A program made the translations under genes and the position numbers. A stretch of 64,000 bases of DNA from Xanthostigma xanthostigma (taxonomy: Eukaryota; Arthropoda; Insecta; Raphidioptera; Raphidiidae): contig OY754464.1 in assembly GCA_963575645.1 (NCBI GenBank), forward strand, positions 5,456,001 through 5,520,000, given 5' to 3'. Under the pieces are notes generated by a model. That model searched no databases, was not told where the DNA came from, and saw only the letters and a program-made list of their open reading frames with translations. Of the stretch, positions 23,801-36,112 are shown one piece after another. Each line of letters begins with the position of its first letter. Positions within the stretch are counted from its first letter, which is position 1.

Positions 23801-24748
23801 AATGAAAATGACAATTATGATGCGGCGGATCTTTTCCAAACGACCAAGTCGAACGATTTGAGAGCAAGTCTGTTGAAATTGAACCATGACGAGAGCAACA
23901 GCTCGTTCATCGAAGTTGTACCCGGACAGATGTCCGGAATGAAATCTCTGGATTCCGATCGTGCGATCAAAGAAACTGAAACCGCCGCCCAACAGCCGGA
24001 CGTTGCCAGTAGTGACAGTGAGGACGATTTGCTGACGTCTTTACGGACGCATTTTTGTCCGATACGTTTGGAGAACATTTATAATCAACATAATTTGCCT
24101 GACGGTTCGACCTTCGATATTCGTGCAAGTCCTGAACATATCAATTTCAGGCGTACCGAAAGCGGTAATTTATTTCTGGATTCGGATCTTGAATCGCCAA
24201 AACAATATATGGAATATAAAATCGCAGGTTATGAAGAGGTACCGGACGCTTTAAAAGATAAAGAATTTACTTTAAAATTTCATGTACGATCGAACGAAAA
24301 ATGTTGTCAAACGGATCCTGAAACCGAAGTTACGGATTCAGGAAATGATTCTGTGCCCGTCAAGTTGCGCTTAATGATGTATACCCCATCCCTGGCACAG
24401 TTCGAAGAAGCGCATAGTGAGAGTCGCCGCGCAGAACAAAACGAAGACGAGACGAACGCATGGCCGGACGTGTGGAAGTCGTGGCAGCAGATTTGGAGCT
24501 CGCGCGAAGAGCTGTGCGTCGACGCGGCGCCTGCAGCTCCGGTGAGTCTTCGTGCCGAGTTACAGCGAGAGGGCGAGCAGCTGTTGTCGGATATAAGTTC
24601 GCTGCAGCCTCTCTTCTGCTGTGAACAGCAGATAGACGAAAGGCCGGTCAGCGCTCGCGAAGAACGCAAGCGCAGACATTCGGCCAGTTTGTTGTCGCGC
24701 AACACTTGTCGGCCGGCGCCCAAAGCTTTGCGCTCGCTTACGTTTTGA
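20850..24748 (+). CDS. KIAA0232: KIAA0232 homologue, conserved protein of unknown function
   Basis: Three coding exons, 20850-21029, 21698-21841 and 22676-24748, all in phase 0 (AAAG|GTAAGT, TTTAG|GG, CAG|GTGCG, TTTTCAG|AAA), give about 798 residues. The ATG at 20850 follows an acceptor at 20838, so a non-coding 5' exon should lie upstream. From memory the match to vertebrate KIAA0232 is clear in three blocks: WLEEQLEARGIDAIVYTRY (residues 16-34), AVECLKSASEQ plus KCGIESLVDELCAKLKQ across the exon 2/3 joint (98-125), and YYAAFPPLS (about 164-172). Weaker blocks are SSDSEDD...RTHFCPI (about 553-570) and EKCCQTDPETE (about 650). The rest is acidic, Ser/Asn-rich and probably disordered. It is shorter than the human protein (about 1,395 residues). 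No enzymatic domain is seen and the function is unknown. Confidence 0.9.
21330..21495 (+). repeat. 22-bp minisatellite in KIAA0232-like intron 1
   Basis: Units of TCAAAATTCATCGAAAAAAT plus two bases repeat with a 22-bp spacing (for example 21409, 21431, 21453) for about seven copies, decaying at both ends. The open frame over it (Lys/Ser-rich) is a consequence of the repeat. Confidence 0.8.
22028..22575. mobile_element. Long foldback element in KIAA0232-like intron 2, copy 1
   Basis: Arms of about 220 bp (AGAAGC...CCATTTTGTACGTGGAAAAC near 22090 and its inverse near 22545) enclose a short loop around 22310. Unequal outer tails (GGATGCCTATCCTTGAGC on the left, AGGAGGCGCTAGTGTATCCG on the right) lie next to AT-dinucleotide runs on both sides. 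A second copy, split by an insertion, lies at 43210-44605. The element fills about half of the intron. Confidence 0.85.
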
Positions 24749-24862
24749 CTGTAAGCTCATCTACACAGTTGCTTTTGTTTATTTTCTCCTTATGTTTGCT
24801 GATGTGGATGTATTATTTATTTCCAATCCACCTTAATAGAATATATTATTACTATATAAATT

Positions 24863-24868
24863 AATAAA
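24863..24868 (+). promoter_or_regulatory. Candidate polyadenylation signal of the KIAA0232-like gene
   Basis: AATAAATAAATTAC lies about 115 bases after the stop, in AT-rich sequence. It is the first canonical signal. Later sites are possible and a longer 3' UTR cannot be excluded. Confidence 0.45.
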
Positions 24869-25553
24869 TAAATTACATACGAGGTTATATTCTCTACATT
24901 CGCAACCGCAATTGAATATTATGTAACCTCGGTCGTTCTAATAACGAATGAAATATATATATAATATGTATTAATGCTGATCGATTTGCTACCAGGTGTT
25001 TAGTGTATTGTGGCGAATTAATTTTTCTCGATAACCGTAAATTAATATTGGTATGAAAGTGAAGCCCTAACTTTTGTTTTTATTTGTTTTTTAAATTTGT
25101 TAGGTACTTACACATCGATCGTGTTTACACTTTTCAACTTAGCGTTATTAATTAAATTAACTGTGGCACGTTCACGTAATAAGATTAAGTTAGGTTATAG
25201 GACGTGCCGTGCGCGCGTTGTAAAGTAAACATGACGTATATCTTTCATGTCGTGACGTGCAATATTTGTATAGAATGTGTTTTCTTGAAGATGAAAAATG
25301 TAATTTTCCGCTTTACATTAACGCACCCCGTTATACATAAATATATATTGACAGCCGTTTTCAATGAGAGCTTTTAAAGGCCAGTAAATAACGTTTCAGT
25401 GTGCTTATGGAATGAATGTTAATATGAAATAATATTTATTATTAGTATTGCATTATTTACAACAACAAAACCAAATGTAAAAAAAAAATGATTCAGTGTT
25501 ACAATTTTCACGTTAGGAATGTTGCATTTCTGAAATAGGCTATGCTTCTAGAT

Positions 25554-25785
25554 CGGTGGTCTCCAATTGTTTTCCCGGTGGGCTCGTTTCAAAGCGTTGT
25601 TGAAAAACTTAAGACACAATCGATACTGAGAAATGAAATGTATAAAATATCGAATCGAGTTTTTTGTTATAATATTTAGTGTCTGATCTCTGAGTATTTT
25701 CTGAGAATACGCAATTTCATAAGGGTTTGTGAAAACTTGCCTGCGGTCCTGATACGGATCGCGGTACGCCTTTTGGTGACCGCTG
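25554..25785. mobile_element. Probable hAT-like MITE (CGGTGGTCTCCAA ends)
   Basis: The left end CGGTGGTCTCCAATTGTTTT and the right end CTTTTGGTGACCGCTG are inverted. TCTAGAT-type words flank both sides but not as a clean 8-bp duplication. The overall form resembles the CAGTGGTCYCCAA hAT elements found in many animals. Confidence 0.5.
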
Positions 25786-25789
25786 TAAT

Positions 25790-25904
25790 CTAGATCGTTT
25801 GATTATGGATAACTGATCGGATTGTTCCGTCACGTTCAATCTCAATTTTCATATCGATGTACGCGTTGATCCATTGCCACACGTGTAAATATTTTTTTTG
25901 CACT
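25790..25904 (-). CDS. Possible orphan terminal exon (low confidence)
   Basis: A minus-strand frame ending VQKKYLHVWQWINAYIDMK...HNQTI-stop follows a T-rich tract and TAGTAG acceptor-like bases (25905-25909). Third positions are less AT-rich than the surroundings. I recognise no protein family and see no companion exon. It could equally be chance. Confidence 0.15.
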
Positions 25905-27885
25905 CTACTACAAAAACAAAAATTCACCCTCCTGGGGCAGCCGGGTAAAAATGGACGCATCGATAGTATTCTCATTATCGGTGTGCTTCTTTTCGAGAAT
26001 ACAGTATATAAATCAAAATTGCATATTTTATAGGAACTGTGAGTTTCATGATTATTCAGCTTGAATGTTTTGTTTTGTGAGAATAATAATATTAAATAAA
26101 CCAGGTTGGTCTTCGGAGCAGGAGCGAAGTAAGAAATTATTGGAAGTGCGCACGCGCACATTGATTTCTACTGTATTGCGGTTGTTCCATGAACTAAACT
26201 TATAATTAATATGGTATAACATTTTAAATAATAAAGAAGAATGTTAGTGTGTTACAGATGAAAAAGATAGCGTTATTTCAGTTTTGTGACAAAAATTTTA
26301 TAAAAATAGTATTGTATGCCTTATTTATATTTGAAAATTACAAATTAAAAAATATGTATCACGTGAATCTAACCTCAAAATAGAAATAATATGACATAAA
26401 ATAATGCTGGCTGATGTTACGCTCGTTAAATTAAAAAATAGTTAAAACAAAAATGCAAGTATTTTTGCGAAATCTAATAACCAATTTAAGATCTAAAGGT
26501 TTATTTTTCAAGTAAAAAGACAAATTGAAACGGGAGAGAAGTCGGAGGGAATTTTTTTTCAGCAATTACAAAATTTGTAGATGCACAAAATAATGTAGAT
26601 ATTTACTTAGTGTGGAATTGTATCATACAGAATTTATTTTAACAATACGTTTTGTTGAGGTATGACAATGAGAAATACAGAACTGTAAATTGGTTATTGG
26701 TCTAGTGTTATGGGCAATGATCCGCCATGATTAGCTAGATTTTTATTACAAACAAGGTGAGCCCGACGAAAAGTAATAAAATAAATATAGCTGACATTTT
26801 ATTATTGTGTAAGTAGTTTTTCTGTTTAGTTAAATTGAGATTATTGTTTATTATTAAATATTATATTGTACTCATTTTATTCATCAGAAATTTGATTTTT
26901 TTTTTTTTTTGTAAATTGTTTTCGCTCATATTTTTATGTTTGTTATTTTTTCTGTTTTAACTGGGAGACGTTTATTTTGATTCCAATTTCACTTTTGAAG
27001 TTGCTTTCCATAGAGCGGATGACAAACACCGTAAGGATTGAAAATTGATAGGTTGCTTTTGATTTCCGTTGGATTGGTTCTAGAATAGTGTACAGATTAC
27101 TTTAAGAACGGTTTTTCTAGAACGCAATTTATCAGTCTTACGTATTTGGAGAAAGTAAGAATTGTTTTTGTAACGTATTCGCGCAAAGTAAAACACTCGA
27201 CTGTTTAGCGTCTATAATCTCTTTCTCCAATGAATTTACACTCGAAGCTTTTTTACGTGATTTCGGAACGTGCATAGAACGGTATTGTACATGCACTACA
27301 GTAAATATTTTTAGGCGCATGCGCATAGAACTTTGCGTAACAAAAACAAAACAGTTTATTTTAAGCGCTAAGCACATTCCGAAATAATTATCAAATCAAA
27401 ATGAACCTATTAATTTATTAATATTGGAGCTGTAGTTGTTTTTTTTTTTTTTTTTTTTTATACGAATAAGTTTTTTTTTTTTAAACAAAATATGGTTTTT
27501 TATCGGACTTGTTTTTACTTGTGGAAAGCATTACAATAATTTATATGTATTGGTTTTTTTTTAATTCGTATTTTAAATTGAATCGCGTCATAATTTTTTT
27601 TTTTTTTTTTTGTTAAAAATACCTACTTAAAATAATAGTTGTTCGTGTCATTGAATTTATGATTACACAACATACTTTATTGTACCTTTTGTACATTCGT
27701 TTCATTTGCAATTCATGTTATTTTAAGTAAATCGCTTTCTTCAAAATCAAATTTTCATCATATAAATAAAAAAATAACCATAACATGTGTTGTACTCGTG
27801 TACAGTATGTTAGTAGAATGTTTTCTTAAAAATGTGTACAATATCGCTTTCTCTGTATATTTTTTTTTTATCTTTTTGATTTCAG

Positions 27886-28046
27886 GAGAAAGTATCGGTT
27901 ATATAATTCAAATCATTTGCGCCGACTACTCATTACTCGATACTGGCCGAGTCACTCTACTCGCTACCGATCTGTTACGGGAATCTGTTTACGATTACTT
28001 CGTGCGGCGATATAAACACTCGATATTAACTATTCGTCACCGTTGA
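27886..28046 (+). CDS. Possible orphan terminal exon (unidentified)
   Basis: A strong polypyrimidine tract and CAG acceptor end at 27885, followed by 53 codons to a TGA. The product includes GYIIQIICADYSLLDTGRVT, then LLATDLLRESVYDYFVRRYK. Codon third positions are mixed, in contrast to the AT-rich surroundings, and the predicted helix-rich sequence looks protein-like. I do not recognise it, and no upstream exon was found between the KIAA0232-like stop and this point. It could be the last exon of an unannotated gene, an alternative 3' exon of the upstream gene, or a chance frame. Confidence 0.3.
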
Positions 28047-30980
28047 CGTTAAAAAGTTTACCGCCTGCGGACAGCAAATAGAAGTGGCGTGCCGAGTTGC
28101 ACTCGCATCGCGTAATGAGTAACCGGCCTCAGAGATGAAATAATAATATGTTACAGTAAAACCGGCATATTATTGTAAATAGGCGTTATACGGCTACTGC
28201 TGTTTGAAAGAAGTAACTAAGTTACTTAATTCATTTGAACCGACGAATGAATGATTCAACATCTCGATTGTTTTTGAACTCGCCAGTAAGCTGTCATAAC
28301 CTAAATGTGTTGTTTATGAAAATTATTTAGTTGTTTCTCTGTGATTTGTAGCAAATAATTGGGTCTTTTTATTGATTTATTTGAAAACGAAACTTTATTC
28401 TTAACGTTCGCTAAAAAATCACGGATAAAGTTAGTTTTCAGCAATTGTATTAAATGGAAACAGTTATTTGGTTGCAAAAAGTTTTGTGGTTTTCTAGAGA
28501 ATTATTTTGTAAAATAACTATCATTTTTATTATTGTCGACGCGTGGATTTTATCTCAAATGTAATTTGAAAACATTTGTGGGGCCATCGAGTTAAGTTTT
28601 AACGAAATAAATAGCAACAGCCTTTTTAGTATGGTTTTCAAATCTTGTTTTCAGTTTTTTCGCAGTTTTGGTAGAGCAGCGTGTAATAAAACAAACACAC
28701 ATTACAATGCAGTCAATGCTCATTTATAATTTTTTTTTAATTCGCGAATAGTGAAAACGCAAATAACGAAACCGTTATTAAGGAACTTTGACTTCGAAAT
28801 AGAGCAAGACATATTTTTTTAATCATCTGAAACCTACAAAATAATATTACGAAAAAACATTTTTGTTTGTTTCACTACCAAGTTAAAATGGCGTGTTAAA
28901 ACAGCGATAAATTTGATAGTTTTGATTTTATGCAGTTTTGTGCTGTCGAATGTATAAAAATCTTTTTTTTTTTCTTTTTTTTTTTGAGAGAGTAATTGAT
29001 ATAAAACCTAAAATTATGTTTGGGTGAAAAGAGTTGAAAAATGCATATTTTAGGTAATCTGATTAAAAAATAAAATATATAAGAATAAACTTATTTTACA
29101 ACCTTTATTACCGACTGATTATTCAGTTATGACAACTAAATCGTACATTTTAAATAATTGAAGTCATTTCATTAATATGTTATTATTAGCAAGAAAAAAT
29201 TGTATATATTTTTGCTTCTTGACACGAAGATATATTGAAAACTAAATATAAATAATTGCAATCGTCAAAACAAAATTTGTTACCGACTGTCAACTCTTTA
29301 ATTTAAAAATTATAGTAAACAGATGAAAAATTTTTACACTTAAATTGAGAAATAAAATTGATGAATGACTTGAAACAATTTAATTTGTAGCAATTTATAG
29401 ATTCTTATATGTAATAACGGTGTAAAATAAGATATTTTAAAATAGTGATAGATTTAATACCTACGTAATTATAATAATAATTAACAACACAAAAAGTTGT
29501 GTAAAATTTTGTGTAATGAAACACTTAAAACAATATACATAAATAACGTGTTTCAACGAAAAAAATAAAAAAAAAACATATACAAAAAAAAAATAATAAA
29601 TACATATATTGTAATATTAGATACAGTATAGAAGGCAACGTGGCAAAATATTGATATAAAAATTTTTGCCAACTCCCCTTCGTTTTCACTGAATAGTTTA
29701 TTCTACAATATAAAATTTTCTTATGTACGCATATATTTATATCTGTCGATATTAATTTTTTTTACTGTGTGTGCCTATAACTTTGAATCAATCGATATTG
29801 ATGGGAAATTTAAAAAACTGACTAAAACTAAGTTTATTTATGGAAAAATACACGACACAATTTTTATATCGTAACAGTTGAAATGTTTCGTTTGAACTAA
29901 ACATTTAAAATGTCTGAAGAAAAAATGGAAGGAACAAAATTATTATACAAAACAAAAGACAACAGTTTGCAATTTCTGTTTAAAAAAAAATATACCGGTC
30001 ACTTCACGAACTGTGGAAATTTCCCAAAAATAAATATTTAGGAATGTTAGTTATAGCATACTGTATGCTTATGGATTTTAGAACAGAAGTGTTTAATTTT
30101 TATGTGCTTCTCCGACGAATCTCATCATTGTGTTAAAAATCACGTTTTTAATAATTCATTACTTGAAACGTAGACTTTTAAAACTGTTGTTTTGTAAATA
30201 ATCACCTATCCATTGATTGTGTCGTTTGGGCCTAACAATGATTATTGTTTAACCCTTATTTAATTGAAATGGACAGCTAGCTGCACCTCCTTTTCCCATA
30301 GTAGCAATATAAAATGATCGTTGGCAACATTTTGTTACATTGGACGACGTTCCAAAGAAGCAGGAGCTATAAAGTTGTATAGTCCGTTTTTTCTGTGTGA
30401 GATACATCTGGTTATTTTGGTTACTGTTTTGTTGTAATTGAGTATTTTTCGAAAATCAAATTTTAAGATTTATGTGGGTTGCAAGTTAAACTTTTGTGAT
30501 TTTAAAAATTGCATGTATCAAAAATGACAATAACTTGACGTTTAAAAAATTTGACATATTCTCTTACATTAGAAAAAAATAATTACCAAATCCCTGTTTA
30601 TATGGCGTTCCCATAAGCAGCGCCATTATGTTTAAAAGTTTTAGTTCTTAGCTTGGCCGCCACTGGAAAATGGTGTCGCTACAGGTCTTGACAACAAGTG
30701 TGAAGCTAGCGTTGCTGGTCCATTTCTGTATTAAATAGTCAAAGGTTTTATCAGTTTTACGATCAAAGAACTTGAATGTTCGCATTCAATTGTTAAATCT
30801 GATCCTGAATATTGATTGATTCAAAACTATCCTTTGTGAACTATTTGTAGTTTAAATAAGTACATTAAATTTATAAGTATGCTGTAATAGAGATATAGCA
30901 CGTTTACATAGATTCGACTGTTTTTTCTTTTTTAATATCTATCAAAGAAGAAAGAAATATCGTGCTTATATTATATGAAA
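28047..30980. other. Intergenic AT-rich stretch, nothing recognised
   Basis: Many poly-A and poly-T runs. No splice-bounded open frame, RNA gene or clear inverted-repeat element was identified. Confidence 0.5.
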
Positions 30981-30983
30981 TAG

Positions 30984-31157
30984 TTATGCTACTTTTGTAT
31001 CTTCTGTAACCGATGTGTCGAGTTTGTGTATGCAGTAGGTATATGTTTTGTCTGCGTTTGCCGATTTTATCACCGTGCGAGGCGAATGTCCGAAATCACA
31101 ATGAAATGATCGTCGGAACTCGGCGTTCAGAGACGGACTTATAAATGTGCCAACTAC
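30984..31157 (-). CDS. Possible orphan exon (low confidence)
   Basis: On the minus strand, after GAGTGTAG, a frame runs through GTFISPSLNAEFRRSFHCDF and ends TSVTEDTKVA-stop. SLNAEFRRSF is reminiscent of the helix-8 segment after TM7 of class A receptors, but no NPxxY motif is visible and no other receptor exon was found. Mixed third-position bases are the only other support. Confidence 0.15.
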   Translation of the reverse strand, partial: VVGTFISPSLNAEFRRSFHCDFGHSPRTVIKSANADKTYTYCIHKLDTSVTEDTKVA

Positions 31158-32538
31158 ACTCAGAGAAAACTTTGGCAATTTCAAACAAATATATTTTTCG
31201 TAGAAAAGTATTAATATATGAATGTTTAAAATATCTTTTGAATCAACAATTCGTTTAATCATTACAAATGTAAAATTAGCAAACTAGATGTACTTACGAG
31301 TCCGATCTCAAATATTCAATTAAATAATTGGCCTGTAGTAGGCACTATTTATATTAAGTCAAAAACGTGACTCGGGAAAAAATACTCTTAAAAAGTTTTA
31401 TCCCAAAAATAACCCTTGGGGCTTAAGGAAGTGGATATCTTTGTAAAGGATACGCTGTATCTCTGATATTGCTTAAGCTAAAAAGGCGAGACTCGGTAAA
31501 AAATACTCTTCTTAGAAAATAAAGAAATACGTGTTCGACGATCTTGTGAACACACTACCCGTACAAAGTGGGGTTAGATTTTATATAAAAAAATTTAATT
31601 GGATACGACGCTGGCAAAGTCGCGGACAAACCGCTAGTTATGTATATAATTCCTATTGACATTTGGTTAATTTTTCTATGTATCATTCGCGTATGAACAG
31701 ATTCGCAAAAATGAACACGCATTGTAATAGAAGAATTTCGGTTGTGGATTATAGATTGTAGATATGAACATTTTGGAACACTTTGTATTCTAGTAGTGTG
31801 GATATGTTCCGATGTAACATGTTTTTTTTTTTTATACAAAAAAAATTTCCTAATTCAGTCCCTCATGCGGTGATAAATATCTGTAAGTTGACGCATTTTT
31901 TGTGCGCGTGTGAAAGTTTTGTGAATGGATGAATGTTTTTTAAATATAAGACAGTTTATTCAAGTAAATTAATTTGTATATCGATTCGTTTTTTTCCCCA
32001 AATATTTTTGATTTAAGGACAGCCGCTTGATTATTTTGAGTGATTCCAAATAGTCTACACCGATAATATGAACCTTTTTCTATGTTTCAATATCAATTTG
32101 TTGAAAAATTATTATTTTTGAAAAGATTGGTGAACACTTTATTCAACAGAATTCCCGTCGAAAATTTAAATATTTTCCGATTGAATCGAATACAAATTAA
32201 TTTATTAAATATTAAAAAAAAAATATTTTTTAAGTTCTTTACCACTTAGCAAATAAATAATTATTTGTCTTTTTTTCGTATCATCTTGTTCTTTAATGGA
32301 CTGGAGCTCGAAAAAAATGATTTGGTATCATTTATTTTTGAAAAAAGAACTACGATCTTTGAAATTTGAAGAGCTTCGAAGTATTTTTTTTATGTTCACA
32401 GTTATAACGTCTTTGAGTGTATATGCGGTGAAGTTAGCCGAGCAAAGTTGTTTTTTTTTTTGGGAGTACGTATCTTCGTGCTGCGTAGTCTCCTTTGAAC
32501 GATACCGTTCGGTGTTAATAAATGAAGCGCAGCTAAAG

Positions 32539-32655
32539 ACACGCGCGCATCCATGTGTGCGCAGCCATGCGCAACGTATGTGCGCAGACATGCGCAACAT
32601 AATATGTGCGCAGACACGCGCATCCATGAGTGCGCCCTCACCGCATGTGCGCTCA
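32539..32655. repeat. CpG-rich alternating purine-pyrimidine minisatellite
   Basis: Degenerate units of about 23-26 bp (ATGCGCAAC..ATGTGCGCAGAC) repeat about five times. The region is a CG-rich island in AT-rich DNA, dominated by alternating GC/AC/GT steps. Open frames through it on both strands are explained by the repeat. Confidence 0.65.
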
Positions 32656-33495
32656 AGTTTGTGCCCGTCTAAAGAAGGCATTTATGTCCACCGTTATTAT
32701 TTGCAACAGTGTTTGCCAACTGATAACTCGCAGGTTGCATTTTACTCAAATTGATAAATGCACTGTGTTATTGTAACGAAGCAGTTTTACCAATCTTAAT
32801 TTATCAACATGAAAAAAAGAAAACTACACTTGGAAGTTGTAGCCTGTAAATATACGTTCTAGTAACTTTTTGCGTTGACAAATACTGATTAAACGTTTCA
32901 GTTTGTATATTTGTTACGTTGGTGACCCGTGACATAAAAGATTTGATAACGAAACATATTTTTTTTATGTTACTGGCCACAATATTTTTTACACGTCACA
33001 AATTTTATGAATCCGTATTTTGTAAGTGTCATTTAACAAATTTGATCAAAAGTGGCTTTGAATGTCCCTACTATTTTTTAGATACATTCTGAAAATACTG
33101 TAAATGTAACTGAAAATAACGTTTAGGGTTTTTTCTTTTTGAATTGTTTTTTTTTTTTTTTAACAAACCTGCTAATTAATTTACATAATGAAGGTTTTTT
33201 ATTTCTAATTCGTCTATTTTTTCACTGGAAACAAATTTTTAATGCTTATACAAAACGTTTTTGTCTGGTGTGCTGATTTGTGATCCATATTATTTACGTT
33301 TAGTCCTTCAAAAAATAAAAAAATGAAAATTTTCATATAGTTCGTTTAATTGGTTGAAATCGCAAAATCTATAAATAATTATTTTACAGACGTAAAAATT
33401 TTTGTAGTGTTGGTACGTTGTTATATACATATATATATTTTTTTAATTGCTCACTTATCTCGTAATTGCTCAGCGCTTTTCGTTTATTATTAACT

Positions 33496-33570
33496 GTAAA
33501 ACCGAACATACCTTACGATGCCGATCCATCGGACATCGATCCGTTCCTGGCATTGGCAACGCAAACTTAA
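33496..33570 (+). CDS. Possible C-terminal exon fragment (low confidence)
   Basis: The frame VKPNIPYDADPSDIDPFLAL then ATQT-stop has balanced third positions and an acidic, protein-like composition. It is open upstream only to 33466. No clear acceptor or family match is visible. Confidence 0.15.
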   Translation, partial: VKPNIPYDADPSDIDPFLALATQT

Positions 33571-34684
33571 CCGATTATCCGTGTTACGCACCTTGGTTGA
33601 AATGTGTATAAATACTACTTTTATATTTTGTCATACACGAGATTTTACGATTTCACCAACGTCATCTGTAGTCATAGATAGTTTTGAACTTTTAATCTTT
33701 CATTAAAATACAGTGAGCTCGGTTGAAGTCGCAACAAAAGAAAAACAACCAGCTCGAAGTTCAAAACCCAATTCGCGCATAGACGCTGCGCAAGCGGCCG
33801 CCATATTCTTGGCAAGTACAGTGTTTCAAGCTATTGTATCTGGACAATTGATTGCGTAATTCTACTAAACTACGACTAAAATTGGAGTGCCGATGTCCAT
33901 CGATCCTGCTGGGTTTTCTGTGTACTGAGCTGACTGTAATTTAATTGAATTTTGAAAGAATGCCTTAATTGTAGAAAGTTTGTAAATTATCAGTTCACTA
34001 TCCTGAAAAATAAGAAACCTTTACGTAAGTGCTATTAATTTTTTGAGGAATTCGCTTAGAGAATTAATACATGAACCGTATTCCTTAAAGAATTAAATGC
34101 GACGAATATTATAATAAAACAGATTGTACTTTCAGATGATTGTTTTTCGAAGCCACGAAACGAAATTACTTGCGCTGTTATATCGATTAAACGAAAAGGA
34201 ACTGATGGATCGTTACTGAAACATCGATTATACAGATCTTGTATTAACCGGCCGTTTGTAATTGATACTTTGTTTTAAAACAATTATCTGAAAAATTATG
34301 AAAACAAATTGCTAGATGATAGTAATAATCAAATTTAATTATTAAATCTAAAAAGAATCAATATAATGTAAAAAAGAGAAGCAATAGTACTTCAAATGTA
34401 TTTATAAAAAAAAAATAACTGAAAGAAACAATAAAACACTCATTATTTTATGATTTTAATTTTATGTGATACAGAAAATTTACTTTCAAAAATTATTCGA
34501 CAAACTTGTCAGTTTTGTTATGAGAAAAATTGAATCAGGCTAATTACTATTGTTCAGAATTGTACAATTTTTACGATTTTTTCCATACTTTTTTTTTTCG
34601 TTTGTCCAGAGCAATAGTGGTTTTTCAAAAAATTTATGCAGTCAATTTTTATGCTTACGCCACAAAAAATACATAAAATTAAGT

Positions 34685-35003
34685 TATAGTACGCGCCACG
34701 AATCTAAAAAGCTCTGAAGTTAGCTGCGAATGCGGGCTTGAGCTTGTAATCTGTTGAAAAACTGCAAACTCGGAACTCAACAAAACTAACATAGCAATAA
34801 CAACTTGACAATAGTGTACTCGACTGTACTTTAAAGCAGGAAAGTGACAAAGGCAACGAGCGATCACGGCCAATTACGGACGAGCGCACGTTCCGTACAG
34901 GTAGCTGGGAGCTGGTGGGAGTATCAACGGCTCTAAAATGTACCTTTGCGACGCTGTTTGTGAACTAACTTCCGAACCTTTTAGATCCGTGGCGCGTACT
35001 ATA
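34685..35003. mobile_element. MITE with 25-bp TIRs (TATAGTACGCGCCACG), intact copy
   Basis: TATAGTACGCGCCACGAATC... at 34685-34709 and its inverse at 34979-35003 differ at one base over 25. The 319-bp element recurs at 36113-36415 at high similarity but without an intact right end. The flanking bases TATA suggest a TA-targeting transposon. Confidence 0.85.
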
Positions 35004-35280
35004 CACTAGAGACAATTACATTCACAATTCCGGCAGGCCGGAGTACTTTTTTTGTTTTTGCTACCAAATATTGCGCACACTACACCTGCACGAACCAGCA
35101 CATCGCGACTCTGTAACCTGCACGACTTCGCACACTTGTCCAACACGGACGAGCAACTTTTAGCGGAGATTCCGCGTGCGGCTGACATTTTGCAGTTTTC
35201 AAGTACTAGCGCATTACATCAGTCCAGCACGGCCAGACAGAAATTGCAGGTCAGAATTGTTTGTTCTGACGGTCGTTGCT

Positions 35281-35765
35281 GGTGACGGCACGTGCAGGTG
35301 CTGGTCTACTGTCCGCTACTCCGTTAAATAATGACTGCTGTACGCGAGGCTGGTTTTGCTGCTGGAATTTGTGCTGGCTGGCGCCTGGCTGCGAAGATAG
35401 AAATGACGTCAGTGCGGATCACAAGATGGATTTCAAAATTAGAACCGTGGCTGTTTTTCGTGCTTGGTTGTCTGCTGGCTTTTGAGCAAAAACCAATCGG
35501 GAAACAGTATCTTGTTACGTGGACGACATGGACAAACGCCCAAAACAAACGTGACGTCATAGTGTGTGTTCACAATAAATGTCCACTTTTTATTAACATT
35601 CGAACTGTCACTGCGCGCGCACCAAACCTTTCTACAAAAACCTAGCTTCAAAGCAAGCATCGTGTGAAGCGAAAACATAAAGGCCATCGCGATTCAAGCA
35701 TGAAGCCTAACAGCCAAATCTAGCAACGAATTTAGCGGTAAAACCAGCCTAGACGCTAACGTGTT
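35281..35765. mobile_element. MITE family 'GCTGCACACGAGGCTAG', diverged copy C
   Basis: The body matches copy A through blocks such as TTCAAAATTAGAAC, GAGCAAAAACCAATCGGGAA, ACAGTATCTT, TTCGAACTGTCACTGCGCGCG and GCCAAATCTAGCAACG. The terminal repeats are eroded. Short open frames across the unit are not conserved with the other copies. Confidence 0.65.
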
Positions 35766-36112
35766 CCCATACAGGATTTTCTGAACCGTGCTGTGCTGGT
35801 CTGTGCAGGTATACTGTGCGCGATCGTCAATACTGCGTATGTTATGTATAAAAAAAAATGACAAATACATGTGTCTTGTTTTAAGACGAATTTACGCATA
35901 ATAGTTGTCTAACCGAGTTGTATTTTGAGCACAATTTGCTTTCTGAGTTAAATTTATTTTTTTCTTTCTTTCGAATAGTGCGGTTTTTGTCATTCTTAAA
36001 CAAGCATTGTAAATCAACCAGTTAATTAATGTAATTTTAATTGCAAACAAAAATTTAAAAAGAGTCTATGCTTAGACGGCTTAGCGAAAAATTGACAGCT
36101 CTGCTAGTCACT

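Noticed and set aside
32296-32754. 152-codon plus-strand frame and minus-strand overlaps
   Set aside because: The central part is the CpG minisatellite and the rest is AT-rich and without family resemblance.
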